Shown in pieces: positions 23,745 through 36,180 of a stretch of 64,000 nt of DNA. The stretch comes from Plutella xylostella (Eukaryota > Arthropoda > Insecta > Lepidoptera > Plutellidae): assembly GCF_932276165.1 (NCBI RefSeq), contig NC_064002.1, positions 9,734,001-9,798,000 of the forward strand, given 5' to 3'. The notes beneath the pieces were generated by a model. The model made no database searches. It saw nothing but the letters and a program-made list of their open reading frames with translations, and was not told the origin of the DNA. A program made the position numbers and the translations under genes. Within the stretch, counting starts at the first letter, position 1. Every line of letters begins with the position of its first letter.

Positions 23745-25940
23745 ATATGACGAAAAACTAAGTTTCAGAGCGCTGCTGTGCGAGCCACGACTCTATCTCG
23801 TTGTATTAAACGTGCCGATTGCACGGCAGTTCGTTCGTTTGCGTCAGTGTAGAGTAACCCTCCAGTTCGAATGACTCTTGTCATTGATTACATTACGTAA
23901 AGAACACACGCAGGTTGGTGTGGTAAACAAACGTATACATTACATGTACTGAATCAATTATTAGACATTTTAAAAATATTATTACAATTATAGGTATACG
24001 GTGCCAAAGACTGGCAGACAGAAACGCCTCTACAAAGATGAATAGTATAAAACACCACCCCCTCAAATTGGAGGCAAAAAAACCTGATAATTTCAACTTA
24101 CGTATACATTTTAGAATTTATTAACATAAAAGTCTACATTGTAATCGTTTATACTTAGCTAAGTTAAAGTAATAATCAAATTGTAGATTTCAACTGGTCT
24201 TGGAAAGCACATCGCACCAATCTATGAAATGTGAATTAAGTCCAAGGTTACCTTTGAAAAAAAGACGTTAAGCTTTGACAGCTTCTTAACAACTATGTGC
24301 CACTCGACAATATGTCAACACCTGTCAAAATGGACCAGTATTTACTGGAGTTGCAAATCGAAGACCTTTGAGTAGGTAACAAGTTTATTTTAGTTACAAA
24401 ACCACTGGCTCTATATTATTAAGTAAAGTACGTAAGTAAAATGCACTTTTTACAGTGACTATCTGTAAAGAGCTTTAGTCAATCATTAATCATTAATTTT
24501 GTAAGTTAAAATACAAAAACGAAACTACATAGTTAAGAAATTTGGTATGATCTATGATAGAATATTACTTTTTGAGGGGTGCGCCAGTTTTGACAAAACT
24601 TGGTTACAGTACCCACTTACTCAACCAAATTTTGTACGTCTAGGTTACTAGGTACAGGTTTGATAGTTTGTAAAAAAGTTAAAAGTTTACGTTTTCTCAC
24701 ACACAAAGTGTCGCCTCTAGCGGAAACTATCCTGAAACTTTTGACAGAGACTGTATGCAGAAAACCTAAACATTTTTCGTTTTCGTGTATTGCAAAACCC
24801 GTACTAGAGACCATGATGTTTAAATAAACTTTGTCCACATTGATCATGACATCATGAGTTATCATTTCACAATAAAGCCCCGATTGCTGAAGTAGGAAAT
24901 AAAAGCTCAAAATCACAAATTACACCTCTCCAACAGCCTTAAGCACCCGATTACTGCCTAGTAATCTAATAATTCTAGACTTAGTTTACGTTTAAAAAAT
25001 GGTACACATTAGATCGAACTGTAATACTAGGTTTTAAAATCGTAATGTGTTAACAGTTTTGGCAAAAGAAACGGTTTAAATCGGAGCAGTTGGATAACTA
25101 GACGAGTATGAAATTAACCCAGTAACCAAATGTTGGCTAACATGGACATTCGATTAATATATCAAGTGTCAGATTTTGCTGCAACATAGTCTTTTGTAGG
25201 TACAGTACGCTCTATGTTACCTACTTTATGTTAATATGTCTGTGTTGTTGAAGTAAATTTAAATTAATTAATTAAATACTTAGTAGTAAACATATACAGA
25301 AGTCAACCGCTACCACAGTCGTAGGAACTTTTACGAGTACCTACCTACCGAGAATAGAGAGACATGTTCGAATAAATCAAAATATCTACTATCTCAAATA
25401 AAAGTAGAATCGAGAATATAGAAATCGATCATAATAATAAATGAATGAACCTGATTTGTTTGGATTAACAATTAATACAGTATGTTGAAAAATATATTAT
25501 GTCCCTCATATAATTTGCAACATTAACTCATATGGAGCAGGTCTACTGTGGGTGCCTCAAACTTTCAGAGTTTCAACAGCAGAAGTTGCACTCATAGTGA
25601 CGAACTCTAAGGGACAATGTCAGACATTCAAAAACACTCAAAAATAACTTCTGAAACTAAGAGTCTTGAAAAGTTATACGTACTAATGATGCGTCCACGG
25701 CTGTACCCAACAAGTGATCAATCACATTATTAATTTACTCCATTACGTATGCTAGTAGATCGGCACGAGAGCTTTATAAAATGTATTAGTGCATGTAATC
25801 AATCATAAAACTAAACGAGTTATGGTGATTTTTGTAATTTAAATCTTATTTATTGATAGATAACTTAAGCAAAGCTTCAAAAACAAATGAGTGTGTTAAC
25901 TTGGCGTAATAAATTAGCTTCCATTATGATTACTCTACAT
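23745..25940. other. Intergenic sequence, nothing recognised
   Basis: Overlapping frames of 75 and 99 codons on opposite strands near 24.6-24.9 kb show no domain; the base composition is background. Confidence 0.3.
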
Positions 25941-25941
25941 A

Positions 25942-26124
25942 CAGGTTGCTATAAAAAAGGTAAGTAGGTACAGTAGCCCATTGGGGTTGACTCACGGTGT
26001 CATTATTAATAACTTTTGTTCTTCCACTTTTGAAATTCGCGAAAAAACCTGTTCATAGAAACTTTGTTGGTCACGTGAATTACTATGGAAAAGCAAATGT
26101 TTATAGCACTTTTACAACACCATG
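25942..26124 (+). repeat. MITE family A, copy 4
   Basis: CAGGTTGCTATAAAAAAGG start and ACAACACCATG end, TA on both sides, 183 bp. The middle keeps 'gttggtcacgtgaa'. Confidence 0.6.
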
Positions 26125-26549
26125 TATAGTGACTATAATTCTGGCGAGAATTCAATAAAAACATGATAGAACGTTGCACCATATACAACGACGGTGACCT
26201 TTTATACACAGAGTAAGTAATCCCTTCTATGGCGAAATATATAACCAATTTACACAGTTAATCCGATTAAAGAAACATACATAATAAAAGTCTATCCATC
26301 ATTTGTTAATTGGAATCCAATCGACCTATTGCTATTACTTCTGAATGAAGCTTGAGAACAAAACTAAATATTGTGTAAGGCTTTTTTTTATTCAGTACCT
26401 ACTCAACGCTAGCAATGTTTATTTAGCAGGTATTATGTAGGTAGCTGTGTGGTTTGAGTCTAACAGTTTATCTGAATAATGGCATCCATTGCGGTGCATG
26501 AAATGAGCATTTTCTCGTGACGTGATCACCTGTTCCACCCCATAATTTA

Positions 26550-26710
26550 TTAAAATATTTAATACAAAATTTGAACACAATATTAACGTAATATTCTGTT
26601 GCGCTGTTAATTTGTACTTCAATATTGCAGACGGCGTCATTGCTAGCCTTTTCCGTTTAGGATTGATTTGGTGTTATACCATTGGACCTTTTTCATTTTC
26701 ATTTTGCCGA
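26550..26710 (-). repeat. MITE family B fragment
   Basis: Shares 'tattctgttgcgctgttaat', 'cttcaatattgcagacggcg' and 'ccgtttaggattgatttggtg' with the 32.15-kb copy. Confidence 0.55.
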
Positions 26711-27056
26711 CTGCCGCTAATCAGAATGGTCAATCCTTTCACCACAAAAAACTTGGTGAAAAACCAAGTGTTTCTATCATCAACTCGCTAAGGAATAAAC
26801 CTGAACAATCTGACTATCCCTACAATATAGGTAACTACTTGTTCGTATTAGGCAGAATGCGAAAGCGTATAAATGCGAAAACGTCGATGAAGCTAATTAA
26901 ATTGTTTATGAACACGCAAATGTTTATGTGGTTAGTTTTAAAATTGGCGATTTGACATAGTTTCACCGGGCATTCTATTTATATGCACCAAATATCATTG
27001 TTGATGTGATGCGATGTTTGGTTATTCTGTAAGAAACACAAATAGTTACAGACCTA

Positions 27057-27223
27057 CCCCCTTATTCATAAAAAAGTTACTGGACGGATTAGCTATTGAA
27101 CTGTTTTGTCACTCTCTGTCAAAGAACAAATCTCAATCTATAAAATTTTCATTTTGGATTATTGAAATTAATCGAAGAGAGTGAACAAAGAAAATAGTTC
27201 ACTTATAATATTCACCCTTATAA
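27057..27223 (+). repeat. Hairpin MITE family F, copy 1 (worn)
   Basis: CCCCCTTATTCATAAAAAAG start and 'gttactggacg' block as in the copy at 28.15 kb; the second arm is worn. Confidence 0.5.
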
Positions 27224-27628
27224 CTTGTGATGTTACGTTTATCTAATTAAAATATTACTTACTTTTGATGTGGGCATCATAAATGTTAACATAAAGGTCT
27301 ATCAAATTGTAACACGGTCGTAACGCTAACTCTCTCAGAATGTCCTTTCGCTTTCATCAAATTCGCCAATTGCACAACTAACGTTATGATCTCTCGTTTA
27401 AATTGTTTCTATTGGCCACATACCTACACAATACCATAAAGGAGTCATTGCCTTGTAAAACCAGTTCCCGCTACAAATAAAATAAAATTAAATGCTGTAT
27501 GATACGATTAGTGTACCTCTCTTTAGCTATGGTTAAGACCCCACCCTTGTTGTACAGTCAACCACATGTACTTAAATATTTTGGTTTATTTATCAGTTCC
27601 GTCTATTTTGTATTCTGTATAAGGCACT

Positions 27629-27735
27629 CATATCATGAGCCTATAGCAGTCCAATGTTGGACGTAGGCCTCTCCCAAGCATGCCACTGGATGCAAACTAT
27701 AACTTTCCGCATCCAAATATTTTCAGCCACCTTTC
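27629..27735 (+). repeat. LINE 3' end fragment
   Basis: 'gagcctatagcagtccaatg' then 'ggacgtaggcctctcccaag' and 'gccactggatgc', shared with 35.05 kb. Typical lepidopteran LINE end. Confidence 0.55.
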
Positions 27736-28150
27736 GCAATTCGCAAGTTGACAACAATTCCCTGACTAATCGTATGAACAGAATTTTATTCTTTAATGTG
27801 TCTTGCGATTTCTTGAGAGTGTAGCAAGCTTATGAAATTATGAAGACGTTTTCTGTTTCAGATGTGTGTATATAATATTGTGAGATTATTACTTTAAACC
27901 GATTTTACATGCGTTAGTCTGTACCCAAAAACTTAATGTATTAATGTATCGGCAAGCTCTTGTTCAATTTGCCAAACTAATTGCAGTATTCAACAGAATG
28001 ATAGTGAAACTTCTCCAATTATTAAGCGGTACGCAACTACACGCATGCGTCACCCATACCCACTTACTATACTTCGGATAGGCGGAATTGGAACCAAAAA
28101 ATATATAAGACATTTTTATAATAGAAGAGTAAGTAGGTATTCTATACATA

Positions 28151-28290
28151 CCCCCTTATTCATAAAAAAGTTACTGGACGCTTTAGCTAATACACTGTTT
28201 TGTCACTCTCTGACAGAGAACAATGTGTTCTTTGACAGAGAATGACAAACCAGTTCAATAACTAAAGCGTCCAGTAACTTTTTATAGCGT
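28151..28290 (+). repeat. Hairpin MITE family F, copy 2
   Basis: CCCCCTTATTCATAAAAAAG, then 'gttactggacgctttagct'. The second arm has 'actaaagcgtccagtaac'. The right tip is lost. Confidence 0.65.
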
Positions 28291-28299
28291 TACTCTTTA

Positions 28300-29930
28300 T
28301 TTTGCACCATTCAAGAAAATATTATAAAATGACAAGTTATAAATATAATAGCACGAAAGGCATCATTTTTACATCGTAGAATGAAGCTTTCAGTATTTAT
28401 TTGAATACCAATTTTCCAAGAAATACTATTGTTAATTATAACGCCTCCTGAAAGTATTGATGTTATACTAAATTAAGTGTTCACTATTATATATTATGTA
28501 GTTTATTTTTGCGATTTGCTATCTCAAACTGCGACGATCGTATGATTCAAAGACATAAACGCATGGAAAATTAACACGAAATAATAAAATTTAATTAACA
28601 AATCAAATCCGTGTGAATTGTATAACTTTCTTTTAAAAAGGTTTTCGCACGCTTTTGTTATGGCGTTCGTTAATCAAATTAAAATGTTTGTTTTCATCTT
28701 TAAAAATGTAGTTACAGTTAGTGTTACTGTTATGAAAATCAATTCATCATGTGCATACATTTGGACAATATATTTCTTCTTGAACAAAAAAAATGTTTTG
28801 GAAGACCAATGAAAATATATACGCTGTATATTAATACAAGGCCTAATAAGCGACTATTCAGACTTGCTATATCGGTGTTAAGATCGGTACCGATTTCAAT
28901 TCCGGACGCAAAATCATTGCCAATAGAAATGTGGCTTATGTCTGAAACGCTTAAACTTAAAACTCATTAAGTATATAATATATTTCACTTGCATAAGCAA
29001 GTGTTCCCACGTCTCGTTCAAGTGGACTCGCCCGATTACTGTCCAGCGGGAGGCGCAGAGACATGGCCGCATTCCGCAGAAAGAATCACGAAGCCATTAG
29101 TCCCCGAGTCTTTATTTCACACAACAATCATTCGATGTGTATTGATGACTGCGAGAGGTCACAGCCTGATTATGGTCGTCTTCGAAGATAATGTAAGGAG
29201 TCCGGCAGAAGCATCAAGCTATTACACCAGCGGCCGCTACACGGGTTCGTTAACGACGTTCCACCAAACAGAGCGCCGTATTTATAGCAAAACGCGATAT
29301 AATTACGTTTATCCACATCGATAAAAACATGTAACCACATCAGGGTGTGTTAAAACAAGATTCTACATCGTATAAGTACTTGCATCTGGATCACTCGAAT
29401 GGAATATTTTTTATATCTCCAAGGGCTCAACGTCCTTCCTCAGGACTCACGACGTTTCCTTCATCGTAAGTGTTATCCAACTCCATTCGTAAATTCACGG
29501 TCGGGATTTAATCTCGCATCTCTGTTCTAAAAATTGGGGTGACCCCTACTGAGCTGCCACCGCTCCGCAAGTCCATTAAGTTCAAGACCAATAAATATTG
29601 ATAAATACGAATAGAATTGTATGAAAACCGTTGTACAGTCGAGAATACTCTCTCGGATCGGATGGTCACACTAAGTCGTGACATTTCCAAACGCGAACCT
29701 ATTACAGTGTTTGTCAAACCATTGCATAATCCCCATATAGCCTATTGTCAAACACACTCATAACATTTATCTAGATAATTAATCTGCTTCGTTGAAAATC
29801 ACGAGGCTATGTCCTAAGACCTGTATTGGATCTAGAATCAGGAGTGTCGTAGAAGTACCCGCAACATAATTCTTAATATGATAATTAGTTATTCTTGTTA
29901 TGTTTTTAAAGTTAATTTTATCACCAAGGT
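28300..29930. other. Intergenic sequence
   Basis: The 111-codon plus-strand frame at 28989-29324 is GC-richer than background but shows no domain. A tRNA-SINE-like scrap lies at about 29500-29580. Confidence 0.3.
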
Positions 29931-29937
29931 GAGACAG

Positions 29938-30106
29938 TGATGTTGATTCTGAAGGCAGAAATTCTAATTTTAACGCTGTCAAACTAAAAAAATTGCTAGC
30001 ATAAAATGACATTTACGGAAACAATCATAGAGTCGAATTTTAAACAAAGAAATTAAGGTTTTGACATCGCTAAATTTAAAATTTCTGCCTTCAGAATCGA
30101 TATCAT
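29938..30106 (+). repeat. Hairpin MITE family C, copy 1
   Basis: Inverted ends TGATGTTGATTCTGAAGGCAG and CTGCCTTCAGAATCGATATCA with inverted inner arms. The copy at 63.58 kb is the reverse complement. Confidence 0.7.
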
Positions 30107-30109
30107 TAA

Positions 30110-31110
30110 AGTACTTATTTAAGTGGTTAGTATAAAACTCGTAAATTTTACCAAAATTATTAATTCTGAACTTTGTATTACAATGTAGATCTCGTACTCG
30201 TAAGAATGTCATTACGTACCTAAATACTTATTAATAAAGACTTTCAAACTCTATAGAAATTGCGTAAATTTATACTCATAAAGTACCTAGTTAATAGATG
30301 CTAGTACTTATCTATTGGTCTCAACTCTTCCTCTAACAATCCATTTCATTTCAGTAAACATACAAATTGAAACCCTATAGGTTTACGATAGGAAGTAAAT
30401 CTCACTTAAACTGAGGCAATAATGATCGTAGCCACATTTGATCTGATCAATTCTATGCGAGTTAAAAGCTGGTCCGAATTCCGAGAACTCAGTGCAGCAA
30501 TAAGAATGTGTTTGCAAGCAAATGAAAGGGCTCTTCCCGTCTGCCTAGTAAAACTGTTTAAAAATTAATTTTTAAACAGTTTATAGCTATTCTATAGTTA
30601 TAGTTATAGCTATTCCTACTTACATATAAATAATACGACGATATTTCAGGATCAGGATAAAAATAATTATTTCCGGCTTTGTTTGGAATAGTTTGGATGC
30701 AATGTTCATTTTAAGGTTTCATTAATAAGTACAGCAGCATGTCAATAGAATGAAAGAAAGAAAAACTTTATTTGACACATACTTACAGCAATATTTATTG
30801 AAAAGGTGTCCACTCAGCTAATGCGGGGCCTTTGGCTGGCACAAAGGACACTACGCTGGTATTTCAGACGTATGCTAGGTAGAGTGTATTAATACATATC
30901 ATAAATGTTTATTTGCAAAATTGAGTTTCGTAAAAACAATGCTTACTTAACAAGCACCAATCAGGAAAGGCCCTTGTTCTCTCACCATCGTCTCCAGCCA
31001 ACTATTCAGCATAATGTTATTGGTCATTGACGCTGGCGGGCCACACGCAGTCCTTCCTCGACCAGGGTGGGAACCGGGGACGGGGACCTGGTACAATGTT
31101 ACTGTGAAAA
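30110..31110. other. Intergenic sequence with LINE/SINE tail scrap
   Basis: 30745-30850 on the minus strand holds a tail ending TGTCAAATAAAG and a short repeat. 31040-31110 is GC-richer but unassigned. No gene supported. Confidence 0.3.
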
Positions 31111-31119
31111 CTAGAGGTA

Positions 31120-31358
31120 CACTCACGGGCAATGAAAAGGTTCCACTCAGAAATGTACCAAATTACTGCTAAACGGAAAATGCTACCTTAATGACGCCTT
31201 CTGCAACATTGAAGTATGTACTTACATTTAACAGAGCATTATGATATTACCAACTAAAACGGTAATATTTTGTACAAATTTCATATTAAATGTTTGAAAA
31301 AATTGGGATTGTTTGTAACGGCATTTTGTGAGTTTAATTTTTTCATGGCCAGTGAGTG
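31120..31358 (+). repeat. MITE family B, copy 3 (full length)
   Basis: CACTCACGGGCAATGAAAAG start and CATGGCCAGTGAGTG end, TA on both sides, 239 bp. Contains 'caaattactgctaaacgga'. Confidence 0.7.
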
Positions 31359-31367
31359 TATATGTTA

Positions 31368-32125
31368 GGGTTCTACCTTTTTTGGCATAAGATTTTTTTG
31401 CCTAATCTCGTATTGCATAGTAACGTTTGGTCAAAGTCTCGTTACGCCGAAAATCGTATGGCATAAATCTCGTTTAGTAAAAAGTTATTTCGCATAACAT
31501 TGTTTAGCCTAATAATGGTATGGCCAAATCTTGAATAACCTAATAATGCTATGGCATAGGTTTATACAAAGTAATAATATTCGTTTGGCTTTAACTTTGA
31601 CGGAGCGTCTCCCTACATAGCGCAAACTGGTGCCTCGTATTGTTTCCGCTGTTTGGAAAACGCTCCGCTCCGCTTCGCTGCGCTCCGCTTTGGTTTTGAT
31701 GAACATGTGCACCTAACACGCTCCTCCTCGCTTTGCTCGTCGTCGCACCTATTTTTAGGTTTCGATCTCATGGGGTTTGTAATAATTATATTGGTCGTTA
31801 ACTTTCGATTTTTTGATCATACAATATCGTGATTTTCGGGATGTAGGAGAAAAATGCCACAATTTGTACATTTACTACATACTTAATATATTATTTATTA
31901 AGATAACATTAGGAGAAACAAGATTATACATAGGTATAGACGAACATAAATTTGAGAAAACGAAACTTAGGTGTTTAAAGATTGTGCCTAAAGAGTTTTA
32001 GACGAAACGAGCCTTATGCCACATAAGTCTTGGCAAAGTGATGGTTCGGCCAAAAAAGTTTAGACCATACGAGTTATGCGAAATGAGTTTTGGTCAAAAA
32101 AGATTATGCGAGATGAGCGGAACCC
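31368..32125 (+). mobile_element. hAT-like non-autonomous DNA element, copy 1
   Basis: Short inverted ends GGGTTC and GAACCC, with the exact 8-bp flank ATATGTTA on both sides (31360-31367 and 32126-32133), a hAT-like duplication length. Inner ends carry many copies of 'tcgtatggcataa'-like words in both directions. No transposase. A second copy fills the right edge of the window. Confidence 0.6.
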
Positions 32126-32147
32126 ATATGTTAGGGTTAACGTTTAA

Positions 32148-32497
32148 ATGCGTGTAATGAAAAAGCTCCATTGTCATAGCACCAAATTACTCCTAAACGG
32201 AATAGACGCAATGAAAAATTGTCACTCACAATTTTTTTAACACATTTGATTTAAAATATGTTTTTTTATTAACGATTTTGATCGGAAATATTCTGATGCG
32301 CTGTTAAATGTACAGTAAGGTGTAGATAAACCTGACCCCCCTCAGAAGCATTGTTAGTATGAGAGGGGGGTCAGGTTTCTTTGCACCTGACCGTACTTCA
32401 ATATTGCAGAAGGCGTCATTTAGCTAGCCTTTTCCTTTTAGGATTAATTTATTTGGTGCTATTATCACCGAAACATTTTCATTGCTCTCGAGCGTAG
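32148..32497 (-). repeat. MITE family B, copy 4, with nested hairpin
   Basis: Family blocks on both sides of an inserted 70-bp hairpin at about 32323-32390. Confidence 0.6.
32323..32390. repeat. Tiny hairpin insertion
   Basis: 'aaacctgacccccctc' and 'gaggggggtcaggttt' form a perfect stem. GTAC on both sides is the likely duplicated target, since family B copies without the insert read through at this place. Confidence 0.6.
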
Positions 32498-32499
32498 GT

Positions 32500-34030
32500 A
32501 TTTGCACGGTAAAGAACATCGTGCACCCTATTACGTACGATCCAATTAGGACTGATATAATTGAATAAATAAATAACATGAGTCCAATAAACAAGTCAGA
32601 AACTAAGCATCCGTTCAGCAACGTCTATTTTCTAGTGCTTGTGCTTAATTACTCGCAATGGGACCCTTCTAAGAGGCTGGTGATGATCAAATATAACTCA
32701 CAACAGTTTTCACTTGCGCTGTCTCAACTTTCAAACACTATTTAATGTGATTTTAACTAGCCCGAAGCATTCTAACACACGGCCAGTTAATGATCAGTAA
32801 AGGTTAATAGTTATTTCGCGCCGATCACTATGATCATGCCATAACGCCGACTTCAACCGTTTAGTTATTAACTATATAGCTAATAGGTATTTTGATGTTA
32901 GGTTAGGTAGATATACAGTAAACTTGGTTATACAAGAATTGGTTAAGTACTTGCATGGAATATGAATAACTAATGAAATGCTTGGACAGTGTAAGTATAG
33001 TATTTTTCAGATTACTTATATTAATACGTTTCTACAACGAACATCTTGCAAATATATTTTTGACAAACGAATTTATACTTATAATTATTCATCATCATCG
33101 TCAAACAGTATTAACATTCCGTACTTTACAACAACAACAATCCATAGTGAACAGACAAGACACAGCTACATAAATTCACATACATAAACTCTCCGTTTAT
33201 CCGCCAGTATATGTTTGTAGGTAGGTTCTCGGTCCGTATTATCGCGAAATCAAAATATGCATCAATATAATCACTGGACCTAAACCTAGTGGGTAAAGTG
33301 TTTAATTAATGTTGTACCTAAGTAGGTTTTGAGTTGTCTTGTTTATAGACAGGAAACGAAAGGTTGTATTTTATGGGCAGTTATAGAAAATTAATTATAG
33401 ATTCTATAGGTACTTACGCACCCACCCTGCCTACTGCTATAATCCCGTTCCCGTTTTGTATTTAAACGGAGTTTAAACATAAACTCTATGTCTTATCTAC
33501 ATAGATTAAGATTTAACTAGCTTTTCCCGTGAGCCTCGCTCCACCGTAAAGGTTTTCCCTGAAGGTTCCAGGATTAAAATAACCAAGTAAATTCTGCAGC
33601 ACATACGTTCTTACGGTATTTTCCGTGTATCTAGAACCCAACTAGAAACCTAGATAAAACTTTATGGAGGTATGAGTAACTACTACTTAGAACAATCACT
33701 ACTAGTGAAGTCACAAAAAAAAAACTTAAAAAGAGTCCAATAGCCGTTTTTTAATTAATGGCATCTTAGATCTGAATCTAATCTTAAAACCGAAGCTCTA
33801 CGCACTATTACCACACCTATTCCATCCGCTTAAATAACCCATTACATTATCTTCAATTTAATTATTGTAAAGTGTCACGATTGTTAGTGTAAGTTAGGGC
33901 TGCGCCACACTGGAGAACTATTAGTAATGTTTAGTACATAACATAACGTGGAATTTCGCCAAATGCTAAGAAACGTATTTAGTCGCTTGTGAAACGTCTG
34001 TCAGATAGTACGAAATTTATTTTGATATGT
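32500..34030. other. Intergenic sequence, nothing recognised
   Basis: AT-rich. No domain or repeat assigned. Confidence 0.3.
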
Positions 34031-34036
34031 ATATTT

Positions 34037-34669
34037 CGCAGGCATCTGGTTTAATCTCCTGTTAGATTGAACCGCTAGCCCGTTCATTGGATGACGCTAC
34101 TCAGTTGAATGACTAAAGAACAACTCGTCAAGTGGTTGACTGTAACGTCCAACGTCTTGACTGAACGTTATTCAGCGAAGTCGTTAAATGGGATATAGTA
34201 TAGCAACTTTGTAATGTCTGGTTAGGATGAACATGACCAGACATGAGTCAACAAAAAGACTATGTTACAAAGCTAGCTAGCATCTCACAAATTAACTAAA
34301 CAATAAACGTACCTTGATATTGTTGTTCATAATTATCCAGTTTCAGCACATTTTTTTCTTTGAAACTATCCGCCGGCGGTGTAATAATAGGTAAATCCAT
34401 GTTGTCACACTATTTTAACATAAATGACGCACTTTAAAGCTATTTTATTTGCAAAAAATAACAATACAAGTGCTTTTTGTGTCAGCTGTTCGCTGTTAGA
34501 CGCCATATTTGTTTTATTCACCACCTGACTGATTTTAAGTCCGCTAACTAGTTGGACGTTTTGTGACGCTTGTACAATCAACGTTCGGCCTAGTCATACA
34601 ACTGAATAGCGTCATCCAATGAACGGGCTAGCGGTTCAATCAAACAGGAGATTAAACCAGATGCCTGCG
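34037..34669. mobile_element. TIR DNA element, about 0.63 kb
   Basis: About 70-bp inverted ends (CGCAGGCATCTGGTTTAATC at the left, its complement at the right) with few mismatches. No coding frame. The superfamily is not clear. Confidence 0.75.
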
Positions 34670-34679
34670 ACATATACAA

Positions 34680-35045
34680 TTTTAAATACGTTAAGCGATC
34701 TAAAAAACCTTTAGTCCAAATTACCATTTTTTTTTTGACTTGCCTGTTAAATTTGTCTACACTCCTTGCTAAGTTTTAAAATAGCACAGCGAATCTCTCT
34801 CCGTGTGCAGACGCCCTAACGAGCTCATGAAAGAGTCTCACACAAACTTCCGGGCCCCAGTTCCGCGTACATCTTGAGAAAAACACGACAAAGTGAGTCG
34901 CCGAGTGTCATTATACTACAAGGGGCGTACTCCTGCTAAACTTAGTATGAAGTTACGTTTAACGCAACGAGCAAGATCCAAGGAGATGTCAGGCCGCGTC
35001 CACGACGCCAGCGGTAGGAGCGGGCGGAGCGGCAGATTACAGATT
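34680..35045. other. Intergenic sequence
   Basis: The GC-richer patch 34890-35040 has short frames on both strands without domains. Confidence 0.3.
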
Positions 35046-35051
35046 AAATAC

Positions 35052-35290
35052 CTCATCATCATCATTAGCCTATAGCAGTCCACTGCTGGACGTAGGCCTC
35101 TCCCAAAGCACGCCACTGGATGCGATCTTTAGCTTTCCGCATCCAATCATAACCAGCCACCTTTCACAAGCCCATCTAGCCGGAGGGCATCCCACACTCT
35201 GTTTGCCTAGTCGCGGCCTCCACTCCAGAACATGTTACTCCATCGATCATCGGTTCTTCGACAGATGTGAACAGCCCACTGCCACTTAAA
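35052..35290 (+). repeat. LINE 3' end fragment
   Basis: 'catcatcattagcctatagc', 'ggacgtaggcctctcccaaa' and 'ccagccacctttcacaagcc' form the common lepidopteran LINE-end sequence, about 240 bp. Confidence 0.65.
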
Positions 35291-35294
35291 TAAA

Positions 35295-35770
35295 TACCTA
35301 GTTATAATATAATGTAATCTGTAGGGGCAAAGGATTTGTACGCAATTCTTCGAAATAGAGTAAAATTAATTCTAGTAAACATTCTCATTATCCGTTGTCT
35401 TCTAGCAAGAGTAACCCCTCAGTACTCTACATTACGGCTACTCTAATTAGTATGTTGTAGTAATGAGGCCCTGTGATAAACTTGTTGCAGATGGACAGAT
35501 GGAAACAGGAAGATTTAGATAAAAGCTTTGTTTTGTTATGGAATACTTGGTACTGTTTCACACCCTAGTTAACTACTTTACGCTAGTTGTATTATTATTG
35601 TAAAAATTAACAAAATTGCGTCGACTTTTCCAATTCAGTTTCAGTCTAATTTTGTTACTGTTTCATCTCAGAACCCTTTATTTTTAATCCCAAGTATAAT
35701 AATATTACAATCAAATCTCAAATTCTTACTGAAAAAGTCGGTTAAAAGCTGTATTTCATATTGAGTAAAG
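35295..35770. other. Intergenic sequence, nothing recognised
   Basis: AT-rich. Confidence 0.3.
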
Positions 35771-35775
35771 TAATA

Positions 35776-36008
35776 CACTCACGGGCAAAGAAACAGATTC
35801 ACTTAAAAATGCAGACTCCAAATTGGACCCAATTTTTCAACCATTTAATAAATATTTCTATTAAACTAAATGTTTACGTTTTTAATTAGTAATATTCTGA
35901 TGCATATACATAAATGTAGCTAAATATGGCAAAGGCAAAAGTTAGTTTTTTCCGTTTAGGAGTAATTTGGTGATTTTCTCAATAGAACTTTTTCATTGCC
36001 TGTGAGCA
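35776..36008 (+). repeat. MITE family B, copy 5 (full length)
   Basis: CACTCACGGGCAAAGAAAC start, TTCATTGCCTGTGAGCA end, TA on both sides, 233 bp. Confidence 0.65.
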
Positions 36009-36180
36009 TATTTCTTCTATGTATAAAAATTCTCAACAAGGAACTTTAAAAGGAAGCGTCCACCTTTCGGCATCATATACGCAACGAACGCATCGCATTC
36101 AGTATTCTTTGTAAAAACATCATCGGCATTGCCGACGCCGTTTCTCCATACGTTTACACGACAATCCGTTTGATGCGATA

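Noticed and set aside
24600..24916. Opposite-strand frames of 75 and 99 codons
   Set aside because: No domain and background composition; chance open frames.
28989..29324. 111-codon plus-strand frame and a TATAAATA on the minus strand
   Set aside because: No recognisable domain, no splice context, no supporting coding bias beyond slightly higher G+C.
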